DNA of 64,000 bases, from NCBI RefSeq assembly GCF_036375055.1, contig NZ_DASUSQ010000017.1, positions 1 to 64,000 on the forward strand, in the 5' to 3' direction. Within the stretch, counting starts at the first letter, position 1, and every line of letters starts with the position of its first letter. A program made the position numbers and the translations under genes. Below, in pieces: positions 24,323-32,748 of the stretch. The notes under the pieces were generated by a model, which worked only from the letters and a program-made list of their open reading frames with translations, did no database searches and had not been told where the DNA came from. Source of the stretch: Umezawaea sp036375055 (GTDB lineage: Bacteria > Actinomycetota > Actinomycetes > Mycobacteriales > Pseudonocardiaceae).

Positions 24323-24422
24323 ATTCACTGCGGAACCTAGGAACCGGGTGTTTCCGGGACCGCGTCGTGCGGTGAACGTGAGGTTTCCCCGCGTTACCGA
24401 GTGGTCGCGGTGCGTGTAACAA

Positions 24423-24463
24423 CGATCCGCCGCTCACCCGGTGGTCGGGTGAGCGGCGGATCG
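24423..24463 (-). terminator. Strong hairpin terminator after the ECF sigma factor gene
   Basis: A perfect 18-bp stem (CGATCCGCCGCTCACCCG with CGGGTGAGCGGCGGATCG) and a five-base loop, the longest hairpin in the window. It insulates the urtA promoter from the sigma factor transcript. Confidence 0.9.
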
Positions 24464-24497
24464 GACGGGTGACGGGCCGCCGGGCGGCTGGGCCGGG

Positions 24498-25550
24498 TCA
24501 GGTCACCGACGCGGGCAGGCCCAGGGCGGTGAAGTGCTCCAGGCCGATGAACGAGGTCACGTCGGCGATCCGGTCGTCGCGCAGGGTCAGCACGTTGACC
24601 GCCCACGCCCGGTGCGCGCCAGCCGCCTCGTTCCACAGGTAGCAGCCGACGGCGGGTTGACCGTTGGCGGTGGCCGGGAGGTGCTGCCACGAGCCGCACG
24701 ACGTCAGCGGGACGGTGGTGGCGAAGTCCATGACGGCGTCGATGCCGCGGTACCAGTGCGGCATCGGGGGCATGGACCAGGTGACGTCCTCGGTGAGGAG
24801 TGCGACGAGGGCGTCCGCGTCGCCGCGCTCCAGCGCGGACGAGTACTCGGCGACGATGCCCTGGACGCGGGCGTCGTCCATCATGCGCAGCGTCAGCTGC
24901 TGGCTGCGGGCCGGGATCTTGCCGGACACCGTGGCGCGGGCCCGTTGCAGGGCGCTGTTGACCGAGGCGACGGTGGTGTCCATGGTCGCGGCGATCTCGG
25001 CGGGGGAGAAGCCGAGGACCTCGAACAGCAGCAGGGCGGCGCGCTGGTTGCCGGGCAGGTGGTGCAGCGCGGCGACGAAGGCCAGCTCGACCGCTTCGCG
25101 CTGCTCGTAGCGCGCCTCGGGAGCCGCTGGGCCGGTGGTGAGACCGGTGTCGGGGTACGGGCCGAGCCAGGCCACGTCGGTGAGCGGGGTCTGGCCGACC
25201 ACGGCACGATCGCTGGATGGTCCCAGGTCGACGGGGAGCGCGCGCCTGCGGCGGCTCGCGACGGCGTCCAGGCAGGTGCGGGTCGCGACGGTGTACAGCC
25301 AGGAGCGGAGCGAGCTGCGGCCCTCGAAGCGGGCCAGGGCCTTCCACGCCCGGAGGAGGGCGTCCTGGAGGGCGTCGTCGGCGTCGTGGGTGGAGCCGAG
25401 CATCCGGTAGCAGTGGGCGTGCAGTTCGCGGCGCAGCGGCTCCAGGAGCCTGGTGAAGGCGGCGTTGTCGCCCGTCCTGGCCCTGGCCAGGTCGGGGTCC
25501 TCGGCCACGTCCGCGGCCGGTTCCACTGGTCCCGGCGAAAGTTCGCTCAC
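24498..25550 (-). CDS. ECF-type sigma factor with C-terminal SnoaL-like domain (SigG-like)
   Basis: A 350-residue sigma-70 family protein. Region 2 is visible at about 35-100 (CYRMLGSTHDADDALQDALLRAWK, FEGRSSLRSWLYTVATRTCLD) and region 4 at about 180-230 (LPGNQRAALLLFEVLGFSPAEIAATMDTTVASVNSALQRAR). A SnoaL/NTF2-like domain of about 120 residues follows (IVAEYSSALERGDADALVALLTEDVTWSMPPMP). Such fused domains regulate the sigma factor in place of a separate anti-sigma factor. The GTG at 25550 begins after the divergent promoter region. It faces the alpha/beta hydrolase gene, a likely target. Confidence 0.85.
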   Translation of the reverse strand: MSELSPGPVEPAADVAEDPDLARARTGDNAAFTRLLEPLRRELHAHCYRMLGSTHDADDALQDALLRAWKALARFEGRSSLRSWLYTVATRTCLDAVASRRRRALPVDLGPSSDRAVVGQTPLTDVAWLGPYPDTGLTTGPAAPEARYEQREAVELAFVAALHHLPGNQRAALLLFEVLGFSPAEIAATMDTTVASVNSALQRARATVSGKIPARSQQLTLRMMDDARVQGIVAEYSSALERGDADALVALLTEDVTWSMPPMPHWYRGIDAVMDFATTVPLTSCGSWQHLPATANGQPAVGCYLWNEAAGAHRAWAVNVLTLRDDRIADVTSFIGLEHFTALGLPASVT

Positions 25551-25625
25551 GACCGATGATTCTGCCCCACGGTGTCGGTCACTTGTCTCCGAACACGCTG
25601 TGCACGCTCGGTACCAGGAGGAACG

Positions 25626-26447
25626 ATGACCAAGCCGCTGACCGTCGACACCCTGCGCGTCCCCGACGCGCTGCTGCACCACGAGCTGCGGGGGAGCGGG
25701 CCGCTGGTCGTGCTCGTGGGTGCGCCGATGGACGCCCGGGCGTTCGAGGGGCTCGCGGACCTGCTCGCCGGGGATCACACGGTGCTGACCACGGATCCGC
25801 GCGGGATCAACCGGAGCCGGGTGGACGACCCGTCCGCGGATTCGACGCCGGAGATGCGGGCCGACGACCTGGCCCGGTTGATCGAGCACGTCGACGTCGG
25901 GCCCGCGGTGGTGTTCGGGTCCAGTGGTGGGGCGGTGAGCGCGCTGGCGCTGGCCGCCGCTCGGCCGGATCTGGTGCGGGTCGTCGTCGCGCACGAGCCG
26001 CCGTTGGTGGAGTTGCTGGAGGACCGGGAGGAGTTGGTGGCAGGTACTCGGGAGATCATCGCGATGCACGTGGGCGGGGATGCGGTGGGGGCGATGCGGA
26101 AGTTCCTGGCGCAGGCGAACATCGAGATGCCCGAGGAGGTCTTCCAGGTGGTGTTCGGTGGGGAGAGGGATGCTCAGCAGATCGCCGATGACCTGTTCCA
26201 GCACGAGCGCATGATGCTTCCCACGGTGCGGTGGGTGCCGGATGCGGAGCGGCTGCGGGGAGTGGCCGGGCGGGTCGTGGTGGGGATCGGGGAGGAGTCC
26301 GGTGGGCAGATCTGCGATCGGACTTCTCGGGCGTTGGGGGAGGTGCTGGGGGTGGTTCCGACGATGTTCCCCGGCGATCACATCGGGTTCGTCGAGGACC
26401 CGGCCGGGTTCGTGGTCCGGTTGCGGGAGGTTCTGGGTTCGTACTAG
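25626..26447 (+). CDS. Alpha/beta hydrolase
   Basis: A 273-residue cytosolic hydrolase with an atypical nucleophile elbow FGSSGGAVSAL (Ser near 100), DPRGINRS near 61 and the catalytic His in PGDHIGF near 252. Similar proteins are often called alpha/beta hydrolases without known substrate. An excellent AGGAGGAACG precedes the ATG. It is transcribed away from the ECF sigma factor, and its stop (TAG) overlaps the GTG of a truncated acyl-CoA synthetase reading frame. The second half uses G-ending GTG/GGG codons heavily, unlike neighbours. Confidence 0.8.
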   Translation: MTKPLTVDTLRVPDALLHHELRGSGPLVVLVGAPMDARAFEGLADLLAGDHTVLTTDPRGINRSRVDDPSADSTPEMRADDLARLIEHVDVGPAVVFGSSGGAVSALALAAARPDLVRVVVAHEPPLVELLEDREELVAGTREIIAMHVGGDAVGAMRKFLAQANIEMPEEVFQVVFGGERDAQQIADDLFQHERMMLPTVRWVPDAERLRGVAGRVVVGIGEESGGQICDRTSRALGEVLGVVPTMFPGDHIGFVEDPAGFVVRLREVLGSY

Positions 26448-27235
26448 TGCTCCAGCCGCTGATCTACGCGCTGCTCGCCCACGAGCGGCTGGCCACGGCG
26501 GACCTCACGTCGCTGCGGTGCTTCTGGTACGGCGCCGCGCCGATGTCGCCGGAGCGGCTGGAGCGGGCGCTGACCGCGATCGGGCCGGTGATGGCGCAGC
26601 TCTTCGGCCAGTCCGAGGCGCCGATGATGGTCTCGTCGCTGCCGCCCGCCGAGCACTTCCACGCCGACGGAACGGTGGCGCGCGAGCGGCTCGCGTCGGC
26701 CGGGCGGCCGGGGCCGCTGGTCACCGTCGGGATCATGGATGACGGGGGTCGGCCGCTGGGGACCGGTGAGCGGGGCGAGATCGTCGTGCGCGGGTCGCTC
26801 GTGATGCGCGGCTACTACCGGAACCCCGAGGCCACGGCGGAGGCGTCGCGGTTCGGCTGGCACCACACCGGCGACATCGGCTACCTCGACGAGGAGGGCT
26901 ACCTGTTCATCGTCGACCGGGCCGAGGACATGATCATCACGGGCGGGTACAACGTGTACTCGGCCGAGGTCGAGCAGGCGCTCATGGCCCACCCGGCCGT
27001 GCGGGACCGCGGGGTCGTCGGTCTGCCCGACGAGAAGTGGGGCGAGCGGGTCGTGGCCGTCGTGCAGGCCCAGCCGGACGCGACGGCCGACCCGGCCGAG
27101 CTGGTGGCGTTCGTCAAGGCGCGGATCGGGAGCGTGAAGGCGCCGAAGCAGGTGCACGTGTGGGCCGACCTGCTCCGCTCGACGGTGGGCAAGGTGCTCA
27201 AGACCGACATCAGGGCGCGTCTGCTGGCGGGCTGA
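26447..27235 (+). pseudogene. C-terminal half of an AMP-dependent acyl-CoA synthetase
   Basis: About 262 residues match only the second half of a FadD-like adenylate-forming enzyme. They carry the WYGAAPMS and GQSEAPM (A5) blocks, RPGPLVTVGIMDD, GWHHTGDIGYLDEEGYLFIVDR (A7), DMIITGGYNVYSAEVE (A8) and the C-terminal lysine motif STVGKVLKTDIR (A10). The first ~250 residues, including the nucleotide-binding P-loop, are absent. The homologous region starts exactly at the hydrolase stop (TAGTG), so the upstream gene appears to have replaced the 5' half. It could still be translated by coupling but cannot be a full enzyme. Its end overlaps the converging cysteine-synthase-like gene by 26 bases. Confidence 0.8.
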
Positions 27236-28166
27236 ACAGCGGGCCCGCGAGGTACTTCAGGCCGGTGTCGCACGCGACCGTCACGACGGTGCGGCCCGGC
27301 CCGAGGTCGCGGGCCACCCGGAGCGCGCCGAGCACGTTGAGCGCGCTGGACGTGCCCGCGAAGATGCCCTCCTCCCTGGCCAGCCGGAGGGCGAGCCCGC
27401 GCGCCTCGGGTTCGTCCAGGGCCAGCGCCTCGTCGTGGACACCCGGCGTCAGCAGGGGCGGGACCACGCCGGTCGCGGTGCCCTCGACCGTGTGCGGTCC
27501 GCCCCTGCCCTCGGTCAGCGCGGGCGACGACGCCGGTTCCAGCGCCACGACCCGCACCCCGCTCGCGGCCTCGCGCAACACCGACGCGACCCCGTGGAGC
27601 ATCCCGCCGGTGCCGACGGCGGCGCAGAACGCGTCCACGGTCCCCGCCTGCTCCAGGATCTCGCGGCCCAGCACCGCGTACCCGGCCAGCGCGTCGGTGT
27701 TGCGGAACTGGTCCGTCCACAGCGCTCCCTCGCGCTCGACGATCCGGTCCACCTCCGCGCGCATCCGCACGAACAGGTCCGGCGTGATCCGGCCGCCCTC
27801 GCTGGGCACCACGGTCAGCTCGGCGCCGAACGCCCGCATCGTGCTCAGCTTCTCCGCCGAGAACGCGTCCGACGACACGAGCGACAGCGGGTAGCCCTTC
27901 ACCGCGCACACGAACGCCAGCGACGAGCCCGTGCTGCCCCCGGTGAACTCCACCAGCCGCCGACCGCGCCGCCGCAGCTCCCCCCGCCGTTCGGCGGCCT
28001 CGACGATCGCCAGCGCCATCCGGTCCTTGTAGCTGCCGGTCGGGTTGCCGCCCTCCAGCTTGACCAGCACGCGCGCCGCGCCGTCCGGCACGACGTGCCG
28101 CAGTTCGACCAGGGGGGTGCCGCCGATGGCGGCCAGGGGTGAGGGGAGGACGCCGGGGAAGTTCAT
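27210..28166 (-). CDS. PLP-dependent cysteine synthase family protein
   Basis: A 318-residue fold-type II PLP enzyme. The PLP lysine is in NPTGSYKDRMA (Lys near 47), the phosphate loop candidate is AAVGTGGMLHGVAS (near 187), and FTGGSTGSS replaces the TSGNTG substrate loop of classical CysK. The altered loop suggests an acceptor or donor other than sulfide and O-acetylserine. AGGAG lies just before the ATG. No sulfur-assimilation genes are adjacent; the zinc peptidase gene is upstream on the same strand, 30 bases away, and may share a transcript. Confidence 0.85.
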   Translation of the reverse strand: MNFPGVLPSPLAAIGGTPLVELRHVVPDGAARVLVKLEGGNPTGSYKDRMALAIVEAAERRGELRRRGRRLVEFTGGSTGSSLAFVCAVKGYPLSLVSSDAFSAEKLSTMRAFGAELTVVPSEGGRITPDLFVRMRAEVDRIVEREGALWTDQFRNTDALAGYAVLGREILEQAGTVDAFCAAVGTGGMLHGVASVLREAASGVRVVALEPASSPALTEGRGGPHTVEGTATGVVPPLLTPGVHDEALALDEPEARGLALRLAREEGIFAGTSSALNVLGALRVARDLGPGRTVVTVACDTGLKYLAGPLFSPPADAP

Positions 28167-28196
28167 GGGTCTCCTGTCGGTCCGGGACAGCGCCTG

Positions 28197-29189
28197 TCAG
28201 CGGACCGTACCGGGTTCGGCGCGCCCGGCACCGGCGACGAGCGAGTCGACGAACCGCAGCTTCGCGAGCACGTCCGGGGCCAGCACGAACGGGTACAGGT
28301 CGTCCTTGCCCATGCTGCGGTTGAGCTGGTTCACCGCCCGCGACAGCGGCACCCACGTGTCGACCAGCTCGTCGAACCCGGCACCGTCCTCGGCGGGCTC
28401 GGCGTCGACCGGGGCGTCCGGGTGCGGCGCGATGGCGCGGCCCGCGACCAGCACGCCGTAGGCGCCCGCGGTCTGCACCGTGTCGCGGACGTGCAGCAGG
28501 TGCGCGAACGTCTCGGCCCAGTCCTCCCACGGGTGCGCCGCCGCGTAGGTGCTGACGTACGACCTGTTCCAGTCCGGGTCGGGATCGCCCGCGTAGTGCT
28601 CCCGCAACGCCTCCTGGTAGTCGGCGCGCTCGTCGCCGAACACCGCGCGGAACCCGTCGTGCCGACCGGCCCGCTCCACCAGCACCTCCCAGTACCAGTG
28701 GCCGACCTCGTGGCGGAAGTGCCCGAGCAGCGTCCGGTACGGCTCGGCGAGCCGCGCCCGCACCGCCTCGCGGTGGCTGTCCACGCCCTCGGCCAGGTCG
28801 ATCGTGATCACCCCGCTCGCGTGGCCGGTGACCACGTGCTCGGCCTCGCTGGACAGCAGGTCGAACACGACCCCGTCGGTCGGCAGGCCGAGGTCGTCGA
28901 GCTGGTGCACCAGGCGGCGCTTCGCCGCCTCGGCCCGCGCGAACGCCTCCTCCGCGTCACCGTCGGCGGGGCGGGTCCTGGTCAGCGCGCAGCAGTCGCA
29001 CAGCGGGCCCGCGTCGCCCGCGATCCAGTTGCAGCCCGCGATGGCGGCGTTGGCGCAGCGCCGCCGCCCGTCGAGCGCGACGAGCGCCCGGTCCGGACGC
29101 GAGTAGCCGACGGCCGTGCCGCAGGCCAGGCACGACGAGTTCTCGAAGAACAGCAGGTTCCCGCAGGCCGGGCAGGTGAACGAACGCAT
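28197..29189 (-). CDS. Zinc-ribbon zincin-like putative metallopeptidase
   Basis: A 330-residue cytosolic protein. An N-terminal zinc ribbon has CPACGNLLFFENSSCLACG (four Cys, residues 6-24) and a second Cys cluster RRCANAAIAGCNWI...CDCC (44-68). A catalytic-looking FRHEVGHWYW (HExxH, near residue 160) follows, with a downstream Glu-rich WEDWAETFAHLLH that may supply the third ligand. This is the putative zinc-binding metallopeptidase family with no known substrate. ATG is preceded by GAGGGG. The gene may be cotranscribed with the cysteine-synthase-like gene. Confidence 0.8.
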   Translation of the reverse strand: MRSFTCPACGNLLFFENSSCLACGTAVGYSRPDRALVALDGRRRCANAAIAGCNWIAGDAGPLCDCCALTRTRPADGDAEEAFARAEAAKRRLVHQLDDLGLPTDGVVFDLLSSEAEHVVTGHASGVITIDLAEGVDSHREAVRARLAEPYRTLLGHFRHEVGHWYWEVLVERAGRHDGFRAVFGDERADYQEALREHYAGDPDPDWNRSYVSTYAAAHPWEDWAETFAHLLHVRDTVQTAGAYGVLVAGRAIAPHPDAPVDAEPAEDGAGFDELVDTWVPLSRAVNQLNRSMGKDDLYPFVLAPDVLAKLRFVDSLVAGAGRAEPGTVR

Positions 29190-29650
29190 GGTGGTGCCCC
29201 TCGTGGTCTTCGGGAGTCCCGACCGGATACCCGTGGGCGCGTCCGGTCAACCCCCGCCGACGGCGAACTGCCGCGCGTCGCCGACGGCCGCCTGGCGGGC
29301 ACTGGCTCGACTCCGCCGTCCACGTCCCGCTCGCGCGGCTCCGCGTGGTCGCGTGGGGATGGACGGGAAGTCGGGTGCGGGGCTGGGGCGAGCGAGAAGG
29401 TCGACGGCGCAGGCACGACGGTGCACGTCGACCCCGTGTCCGATGTGGACGGTATGAGGTCCGCCATCGCCCCCGACCGGCGGGCCGAGGGGCTGGTGCG
29501 GCGGGCGGCCGACCGCGCCGACGTCCACCCGGCGGACGGTCGGGTGGTCCGGGCGTCGGTCGAGGCGATCTCCACCCGGTACCCGGTGGGGCGCTCGGAC
29601 TCGTGACGGTGCGCGCCCCGCCTCCACGGGAGGGGTACGCGACGGCAGCA

Positions 29651-29690
29651 GGGACGCGCGGGCCGGGAGGGACGCGCGGGCCGGGAGGGG
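29651..29690. repeat. 18-bp GC-rich direct repeat, two copies plus a partial
   Basis: GGGACGCGCGGGCCGGGA occurs at 29651 and 29669 with a decayed third start (GGGGCGCGCC) at 29687. No function is apparent. Confidence 0.6.
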
Positions 29691-29928
29691 CGCGCCCGAG
29701 GTGCCCCGGCCTCCCTGTGTCCTGCCCGCTCCACCCGGCCCGTCCCGCCCCACGCTCTCCAGGTGGAGGCACCGCTCGTCCTCCGCCGCCGGCACGGCAA
29801 CCCTCCTGGGACAGGCCGCTGCCCCACGACGTTCCCTCCCCGTCGCGACCACCCGCCCGTGTCGCGTCGACCGTCGTCGCAGCTCAACGCCGTACCGAAG
29901 TCACCGTGGATCGTTATCGCCCTGAGGC

Positions 29929-29957
29929 TTGACCCCTAGTGTGTTATCGCTAACACT
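29929..29957 (+). promoter_or_regulatory. Promoter with overlapping LacI-type operator O1 for the sugar importer
   Basis: A -35 TTGACC (29929) and a -10-like AACACT (29952) are 17 bases apart. The palindrome GTGTTATCGCTAACAC (29941-29956) with a central CG overlaps the spacer and the -10. The same hexamer, spacing and operator placement recur at 38858-38884. Confidence 0.65.
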
Positions 29958-30198
29958 TGCTCCCACTCGTCACGCTGGGGTGACGGCCTGACGCCGTGGT
30001 CGGCGAGGGGGGAGTCAGCAGTGGTCGGCAGTGGGCGATCCGGACTTTTCCGGCGTTGGGCCGTAGCGGGCGGGGCGGGCGTGACCGGGGCGGGACCGCG
30101 TGACCCCGTGAGAGTCGGTTCCGGTTGGCCGTCCGGGGTGTGCGGCCGGGGAGCGGGATAGATCTCGAACACCCTGCCCCGACGCGGGCGACCGATGA

Positions 30199-30212
30199 TG
30201 TTAACGCTAACA
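30199..30212. promoter_or_regulatory. LacI-type operator O2
   Basis: TGTTAACGCTAACA, a near-perfect inverted repeat with central CG, lies 28 bases before the binding-protein start and 257 bases (centre to centre) from O1. It is identical to the O3 site at 38858 read on the other strand. Two sites at this distance would permit repression by looping. Confidence 0.75.
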
Positions 30213-30240
30213 AATGATCAACGTCGATCGAGGAGTGACC

Positions 30241-31212
30241 GTGTTCGGAAAGAAGTGGGCCGCACTGGCGGTCGGTGTCCTGGGCGTGACGCTGCTGACC
30301 GGATGCGGCGGCGCGGCGGACAGCGGGGGAGGCGGGGCGATCACCCTCGGCTTCTCGCAGGTGGGCGCGGAGAGCGGGTGGCGGACCGCGAACACCAAGT
30401 CCATCCAGGAGTCGGCCAAGTCGGCCGGGATCGAGCTGAAGTTCTCCGACGCGCAGCAGAAGCAGGAGAACCAGATCACCGCGATCCGGTCGTTCATCCA
30501 GCAGAAGGTGAAGGTCATCGCGTTCTCGCCGGTGGTCCAGTCCGGCTGGGACACGGTGCTGAAGGAGGCGAAGGCCGCGAACATCCCGGTGATCCTCACC
30601 GACCGCTCGGTGGACTCCGCGGACAAGACGCTCTACAAGACGTTCCTCGGCTCGGACTTCGTGGTGGAGGGCAAGAAGGCGGGGGAGTGGCTCGTCAAGG
30701 AGTCCGCCTCGGCCACCGGTGACGTGAACGTGGTGGAACTCCAGGGCAGCACGGGGTCGGCGCCCGCCAACGACCGCAAGAAGGGCTTCGCCGACGCCAT
30801 CGCGGGCACGGCGAAGATCAAGGTCGTCGCCTCGCAGACCGGTGAGTTCACCCGCGCCAAGGGCAAGGAGGTCATGGAGGCCTTCCTGAAGTCCCAGGGC
30901 AAGATCGACGTGCTCTACGCGCACAACGACGACATGGCGCTCGGCGCGATCGAGGCCATCGAGGCCGCGGGCAAGAAGCCGGGCACCGACATCAAGATCG
31001 TGTCGGTCGACGCGGTCAGGGACGGCATGCAGGCCCTCGCCGACGGCAAGATCAACTACATCGTCGAGTGCAACCCGCTGCTCGGACCGCAGCTCATGGA
31101 CCTGGTCAAGAAGGTCGCCGCGGGCGAGGAGGTCCCGGCGCGCATCGAGACGCAGGAGACCGAGTTCGACCAGGCGAAGGCCAAGGAAGCCCTGCCGCAG
31201 CGCCAGTACTGA
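30241..31212 (+). CDS. Sugar ABC transporter substrate-binding lipoprotein (YtfQ-like)
   Basis: A 323-residue type I periplasmic-binding protein (cluster B). The signal ends at lipobox LLTGCGG. The mature protein opens LGFSQVGAESGWRTANTKSI, has the LTDRSVD and EFTRAKGKEVMEAFLK blocks and ends in the QETEFDQAKAKEALPQRQY tail, all close to YtfQ, the galactofuranose-binding protein of E. coli. The GTG at 30241 is chosen because GGAG is five bases upstream; a frame-in ATG at 30214 lies next to operator O2 and has no ribosome site. First gene of a four-gene operon. Furanose sugars, perhaps L-arabinofuranose, are the likely ligand given the shared operator with the arabinan hydrolases. Confidence 0.88.
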   Translation: MFGKKWAALAVGVLGVTLLTGCGGAADSGGGGAITLGFSQVGAESGWRTANTKSIQESAKSAGIELKFSDAQQKQENQITAIRSFIQQKVKVIAFSPVVQSGWDTVLKEAKAANIPVILTDRSVDSADKTLYKTFLGSDFVVEGKKAGEWLVKESASATGDVNVVELQGSTGSAPANDRKKGFADAIAGTAKIKVVASQTGEFTRAKGKEVMEAFLKSQGKIDVLYAHNDDMALGAIEAIEAAGKKPGTDIKIVSVDAVRDGMQALADGKINYIVECNPLLGPQLMDLVKKVAAGEEVPARIETQETEFDQAKAKEALPQRQY

Positions 31213-31233
31213 TCCGAGTCGAGGACGGCCAGT

Positions 31234-32748
31234 GTGATGACGGACCCCCGAGCGATCCTGGAGATGACCGGCATCCGGAAGGAGTTCCCCGGCGTCGTCG
31301 CCCTCGACGGCGTGGACTTCCGGATGTTCCCCGGCGAGGTGCACGCCCTGATGGGCGAGAACGGCGCCGGGAAGTCCACGCTCATCAAGACGTTGACCGG
31401 TGTGCACGGGATCGACGCGGGCACGATCGTGCTGGGCGGCGAGCCGGTGGCGTTCGCCGGGCCGTCGCAGGCGCAGCGGGCGGGCGTCAGCACGGTCTAC
31501 CAGGAGGTGAACCTGCTGCCGAACCTCTCGGTGGCGGAGAACATCTTCATCGGCCGCGAGCCGCGCCGCTTCGGCCGCATCGACTGGAAGGCCACGAGAC
31601 GTCGGGCGGAGGTCCTGCTGGAAGGGCTGGACCTCCACCTCGACGTCTCGGCGGAACTGGGCACGCAGTCGATCGCCGTGCGGCAGATGGTGGCGATAGC
31701 GCGGGCGCTCGACGTGTCCGCGCGGGTGCTCGTGCTCGACGAGCCGACGTCCAGCCTCGACGCGGGCGAGGTCGAGCGGCTGCTCAAGGTCGTGCGGACC
31801 CTGCGCGACGAGGGGATGGCCGTCCTGTTCGTCTCGCACTTCATCGACCAGGTGTTCGCGGTGGCCGACCGGATGACCGTGCTGCGCAACGGGAAGCTGG
31901 TCGGCGAGTACCGCACCGAGGACATCACCCCGGTCGACCTCGTCACGAAGATGATCGGCAAGGAGCTGGAGGCGCTGGAGGACATCGAGGAGGCCACCCA
32001 CCGCCACTCCGGCGGCGAGGTGTTCCTCCAGGCCGACGGGCTGACCCGCAAGGGCGCCATCGCGCCGTTCTCGCTGGAGATCCGGTCGGGCGAGGTCGTC
32101 GGCCTGGCCGGGCTGCTCGGCTCCGGCCGCACGGAGCTGGCCCGGCTGCTGTTCGGCGCCGACCACGCGGACGGCGGCACGCTGCGCGTCGACGGGAAGC
32201 CGGTGTCGATGCGGACGCCTCGCAACGGCATGGAGCACCGGGTCGCGTACTGCTCGGAGGACCGCAAGACCGAGGGCCTGGTGGAGGAGCTGACCGTGCG
32301 CGAGAACATCGTGCTGGCCCTCCAGGCCGCCCGCGGCTGGACCCGGCCGCTGTCGCGCCGCAGGCAGGACGAGCTGGCCGCCCGCTACATCGACGCGCTG
32401 GACATCCGGCCCGCCGCCCCGGAGGCGCTGGTGCGCGACCTCAGCGGCGGCAACCAGCAGAAGGTGCTGCTCGCCAGGTGGCTCATCACCGAGCCGAGGC
32501 TGCTGATCCTGGACGAGCCGACCCGCGGCATCGACATCGGCGCCAAGACGGAGATCCAGCGGCTCGTCGCGACGCTGTCCGACGACGGCGTGGCCGTGCT
32601 GTTCATCTCCGCCGAACTGGAGGAGGTGCTCCGCCTGAGCCACCGCGTGGTCGTGCTGAGGGACCGGGAGGTGGTGGCGCAGCGGGACAACGAGGCGCTC
32701 ACCGCCGACGAGATCATGGCGGTCATCGCCGAGGGGAGCCCGGCGTGA
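31234..32748 (+). CDS. Sugar ABC transporter ATP-binding protein (YtfR-like, double ATPase)
   Basis: A 504-residue protein with two ABC domains, as in monosaccharide importers. The first has Walker A GENGAGKST (near 41) and Walker B VLVLDEPTSSLD, but its signature is degraded to IAVRQMVAIARAL. The second has the noncanonical P-loop LLGSGRTEL (near 294) and a good signature DLSGGNQQKVLLARWL (near 405) with LLILDEPTRGIDIG. This asymmetry is normal in RbsA/YtfR proteins. GTG at 31234 or the adjacent ATG may start it; GAGGA is eight bases before the GTG. It couples to the next gene with a GTGA overlap. Confidence 0.9.
   Translation: MMTDPRAILEMTGIRKEFPGVVALDGVDFRMFPGEVHALMGENGAGKSTLIKTLTGVHGIDAGTIVLGGEPVAFAGPSQAQRAGVSTVYQEVNLLPNLSVAENIFIGREPRRFGRIDWKATRRRAEVLLEGLDLHLDVSAELGTQSIAVRQMVAIARALDVSARVLVLDEPTSSLDAGEVERLLKVVRTLRDEGMAVLFVSHFIDQVFAVADRMTVLRNGKLVGEYRTEDITPVDLVTKMIGKELEALEDIEEATHRHSGGEVFLQADGLTRKGAIAPFSLEIRSGEVVGLAGLLGSGRTELARLLFGADHADGGTLRVDGKPVSMRTPRNGMEHRVAYCSEDRKTEGLVEELTVRENIVLALQAARGWTRPLSRRRQDELAARYIDALDIRPAAPEALVRDLSGGNQQKVLLARWLITEPRLLILDEPTRGIDIGAKTEIQRLVATLSDDGVAVLFISAELEEVLRLSHRVVVLRDREVVAQRDNEALTADEIMAVIAEGSPA

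Larger units (their letters stand above)
29190..30240. other. Long intergenic region with regulatory sites
   Basis: About 1 kb without a convincing gene. A 50-codon frame (29454-29606, beginning MRSAIAPDRR and ending PVGRSDS) has no ribosome site and no family match, so I do not call it. The region contains an 18-bp GC repeat (29651) and, at its right end, the two LacI-type operators that control the sugar importer. The long leader (about 280 bases from the proposed promoter) shows no riboswitch I recognise. Confidence 0.5.

Noticed and set aside
29454..29606. A 50-codon ATG frame in the intergenic region before the furanose importer
   Set aside because: No ribosome site, no hydrophobic or family pattern and Arg/Ala-rich composition typical of random high-GC frames.
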